Translations under genes and position numbers: made by a program
Shown: one piece after another, positions 41,875-43,402 of the stretch
Numbering within the stretch: the stretch's first letter is position 1
Layout: every line of letters starts with the position of its first letter
Assembly: GCF_015690345.1 (NCBI RefSeq)
Contig: NZ_JADPUN010000115.1
Coordinates: 1 to 43,402 of the forward strand
Source of the DNA: Plantactinospora alkalitolerans
GTDB lineage: Bacteria; Actinomycetota; Actinomycetes; Mycobacteriales; Micromonosporaceae
DNA: 43,402 nt
Reading direction: 5' to 3'
Notes under the pieces: model-generated
The model's input: only the letters and a program-made list of their open reading frames with translations
The model's database searches: none
What the model was told of the DNA's origin: nothing

Positions 41875-42022
41875 GGGTCAATCGGCTGGTCGACATTCCG
41901 ACGTACCCGTCCGGTCAGGCCCGCACCCGCTCTGACCTGCGTATAAGAGATTCTCTCCGACCCTCGGTGGGGCGCTCGGGGCGCCTGTGCGGAGGTCGGG
42001 ATCGGGCATCCTGCCCGGGCAC

Positions 42023-42040
42023 CGTCACCGGAGCGTCACC
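42023..42040. promoter_or_regulatory. SARP-like heptamer direct repeat, cyclase 2 promoter region
   Basis: CGTCACC-GGAG-CGTCACC is a perfect heptamer repeat at an 11-bp period, matching the site before cyclase 1. It lies about 180-200 bp upstream of the cyclase 2 start. Nearer to the gene, GGTCGGGGGAG is repeated at 42127 and 42139 (12-bp period), and TTGACA at 42080-42085 may be a -35 box. No gene is seen in 41713-42221. Confidence 0.5.
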
Positions 42041-42221
42041 AAACCAGGGTCCTGTGGTACGTGATCGGGTGACATTCCGTTGACACCGCCTCGGCAGGGT
42101 GGTCACCAGTCATTGGACGAGGTGACGGTCGGGGGAGTGGTCGGGGGAGCAGACCCGTCCACGGCCCGGAACCGAGTGTCGCCGTACGCGGAGCGCGGGA
42201 ATCGCCCAGGGAGGCCACCCC

Positions 42222-42566
42222 ATGGATCGCTCGCTGATCGTCGCGAAGGTTGTTCCGGCCGCGGAGCAGCAGGTGGCCCGGATCTTCGCCGAGTCGGACC
42301 GGACCGAACTACCCCGACTGGTGGGCGTACGGCACCGCTCGCTCTACCGGCTGCACGATCTCTATGTCCACCTTGTCGAGACCGACAGCTCCGGCTCGGC
42401 CGCCGTCGAGGGCGCGCGCCGGCATCCGGAGTTCGTCCGGGTGAGCGAGCGCCTGGCACCGCACATCTCGCCGTACCTGCCGACCTGGCGGGTGCCGGCG
42501 GACGCGATGGCGCGCTGTTTCTACCGCTGGGACGCCTCGGTCGACCCTGCCGAGGGCCGGCGATGA
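42222..42566 (+). CDS. TcmI-family polyketide cyclase (copy 2)
   Basis: The second 114-residue TcmI-type cyclase starts [31 protein letters not shown]. It contains [18 protein letters not shown] and ends [29 protein letters not shown], aligning with copy 1 without gaps over most of its length. ATG 42222 follows GGGAGG. Its stop overlaps the acetyl-CoA carboxylase gene as ATGA, tying ring closure and malonyl-CoA supply into one transcript. Two related cyclases could act at different rings, or one could be a duplicate. Confidence 0.92.
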   Translation: MDRSLIVAKVVPAAEQQVARIFAESDRTELPRLVGVRHRSLYRLHDLYVHLVETDSSGSAAVEGARRHPEFVRVSERLAPHISPYLPTWRVPADAMARCFYRWDASVDPAEGRR

Positions 42567-43402
42567 CCGGGCGATCGGCGACCGGAGCCGCCGTCCGCCG
42601 GAGTGCCTTCGTCGATCTCGACCAGCAGCCCTGGACCCGCTGCCGGTCATGCCGAACCCTGCTGTACCGGAAACGCCTGCGTCGCAACCTGGACGTGTGT
42701 CCCGAGTGTGGCGACCACCGTCGGCTGGAGGCGCCGGAGCGGATTCGCCAACTCGTCGACCGGGGAACGTTCAGCCAGCTACCGGACGTGGCGGCGCAGG
42801 TCGATCCGATCGGATTCGTCGACTCGATGCCGTACCCGCAGCGGCTCGCCGCCGCGCGGGCCGAGACCGGACTGGCCGAGGCGGTGCTCTGCGGCACGGC
42901 GAGCATCGGCGGCCACCGGCTCGTACTCGCCGTGATGGATTTCCGGTTCCTCGGCGGCAGCCTCGGATCGGCGACCGGTGAACTGATCACCCGGGCCGCC
43001 GAGTGCGCCCTGGCCGGCCGGCTTCCGCTGATCCTGGTCACCGCGTCCGGCGGCGCGCGGATGCAGGAGGGCGTACTGGCGCTGATGCAGATGGCCACCA
43101 TCAGCCAGGCGATTGCCGCGCTGCGCGAGGCGGGGCTGCTCACCGTCAGCCTGGTCACCGATCCCACCTACGGCGGAGTGGCCGCCTCGTTCGCGACCTG
43201 CACCGACATCGTGCTGGCCGAGAGTGGGTCCCGGCTCGGCTTCGCCGGTCCCCGGGTGATCCGCCAGACCATCCGGCAGACGCTGCCGGAAGACTTCCAG
43301 ACCACGGACTTCCTGCTCCGGCACGGCCAGGTCGACATGGTGGTGGAGCGGAGTGTGCTGCGAGCCCGGCTGGGCTGGCTGCTAGCAGCCGCAGTGCGCC
43401 AG
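42563..43402 (+). CDS. accD: Acetyl-CoA carboxylase carboxyltransferase beta subunit (partial)
   Basis: At least 280 codons of an AccD-type subunit, open to the window's right edge. It makes malonyl-CoA with AccA and biotin carboxylase. A four-Cys zinc finger ([24 protein letters not shown], about residues 27-50) is followed by the carboxyltransferase core: [72 protein letters not shown] and [35 protein letters not shown] housekeeping AccD with zinc finger is uncommon in actinomycetes, which usually use AccA3/PccB-type enzymes, so this is probably a cluster-dedicated enzyme. It may continue into a fused alpha subunit. Confidence 0.93.
   Translation, partial: MTGRSATGAAVRRSAFVDLDQQPWTRCRSCRTLLYRKRLRRNLDVCPECGDHRRLEAPERIRQLVDRGTFSQLPDVAAQVDPIGFVDSMPYPQRLAAARAETGLAEAVLCGTASIGGHRLVLAVMDFRFLGGSLGSATGELITRAAECALAGRLPLILVTASGGARMQEGVLALMQMATISQAIAALREAGLLTVSLVTDPTYGGVAASFATCTDIVLAESGSRLGFAGPRVIRQTIRQTLPEDFQTTDFLLRHGQVDMVVERSVLRARLGWLLAAAVRQ

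Overview
High-GC, actinomycete-type DNA, most like the Micromonosporaceae. Signs are the strong G/C third-position bias, GTG and TTG starts, long antisense open frames, a SARP regulator and CBM2/SGNH secreted enzymes. I see about 43 genes. There is no tRNA, rRNA, CRISPR array or recognisable insertion sequence. Family names come from reading motifs by eye, not from a search.

Layout. (1) 1-3587, minus: a three-gene sugar ABC importer (binding protein, two permeases) headed by two copies of a perfect palindromic operator. Nothing can be assigned in bases 1-53. (2) 3806-6864: a TetR regulator and a GNAT acetyltransferase, divergent from a DrrA/DrrB-like ABC exporter. The gap between them carries a CTAG-centred operator array with a strict 13-bp period. 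(3) 6989-11784: TrmO-like methyltransferase, DUF1992 protein, membrane metallophosphoesterase, an internally duplicated DUF6766 membrane protein and a secreted seven-repeat probable beta-propeller. (4) 11857-21998: a 10-kb block that looks like a complete 5-oxoproline (pyroglutamate) scavenging system: GntR regulator, PxpA, a secreted pyroglutamyl-peptidase-like protein with Ser in place of the catalytic Cys, a five-gene LIV-type ABC importer, PxpB, PxpC and a VOC protein, closed by a strong hairpin. Two copies of a roughly 50-bp palindromic element bracket the importer-pxpBC part. (5) 22208-26163: an MFS exporter with a PaaX-type regulator, and a secreted CBM2-linker-SGNH esterase. (6) 26194-35861: an eight-gene minus-strand operon in which seven of the eight genes are linked by short overlaps (DUF6807, cupin, Gfo/Idh/MocA, DUF6807, TIM-barrel isomerase, beta-hydroxyacid dehydrogenase, DhaK-DhaL kinase, RpiB-like isomerase). 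It diverges from a LacI regulator and probably degrades an unusual sugar or polyol through a phosphorylated tetrulose-like intermediate. (7) 35875-43402: TetR and imine-reductase-like dehydrogenase, then the edge of what looks like a type II (aromatic) polyketide cluster: FAD monooxygenase, two TcmI-family cyclases, SARP regulator and acetyl-CoA carboxylase beta subunit running off the right end. A frameshifted secreted-type gene interrupts it.

How the genes work together. Blocks 4 and 6 each hold regulator, uptake or activation, and enzymes in an order that implies a pathway. Block 7 supplies malonyl-CoA (AccD), ring closure (cyclases) and oxidation for a polyketide whose ketosynthase should lie beyond the right edge. 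Both cyclase genes are preceded by the same heptamer direct repeat at 11-bp spacing, the classical form of a SARP site.
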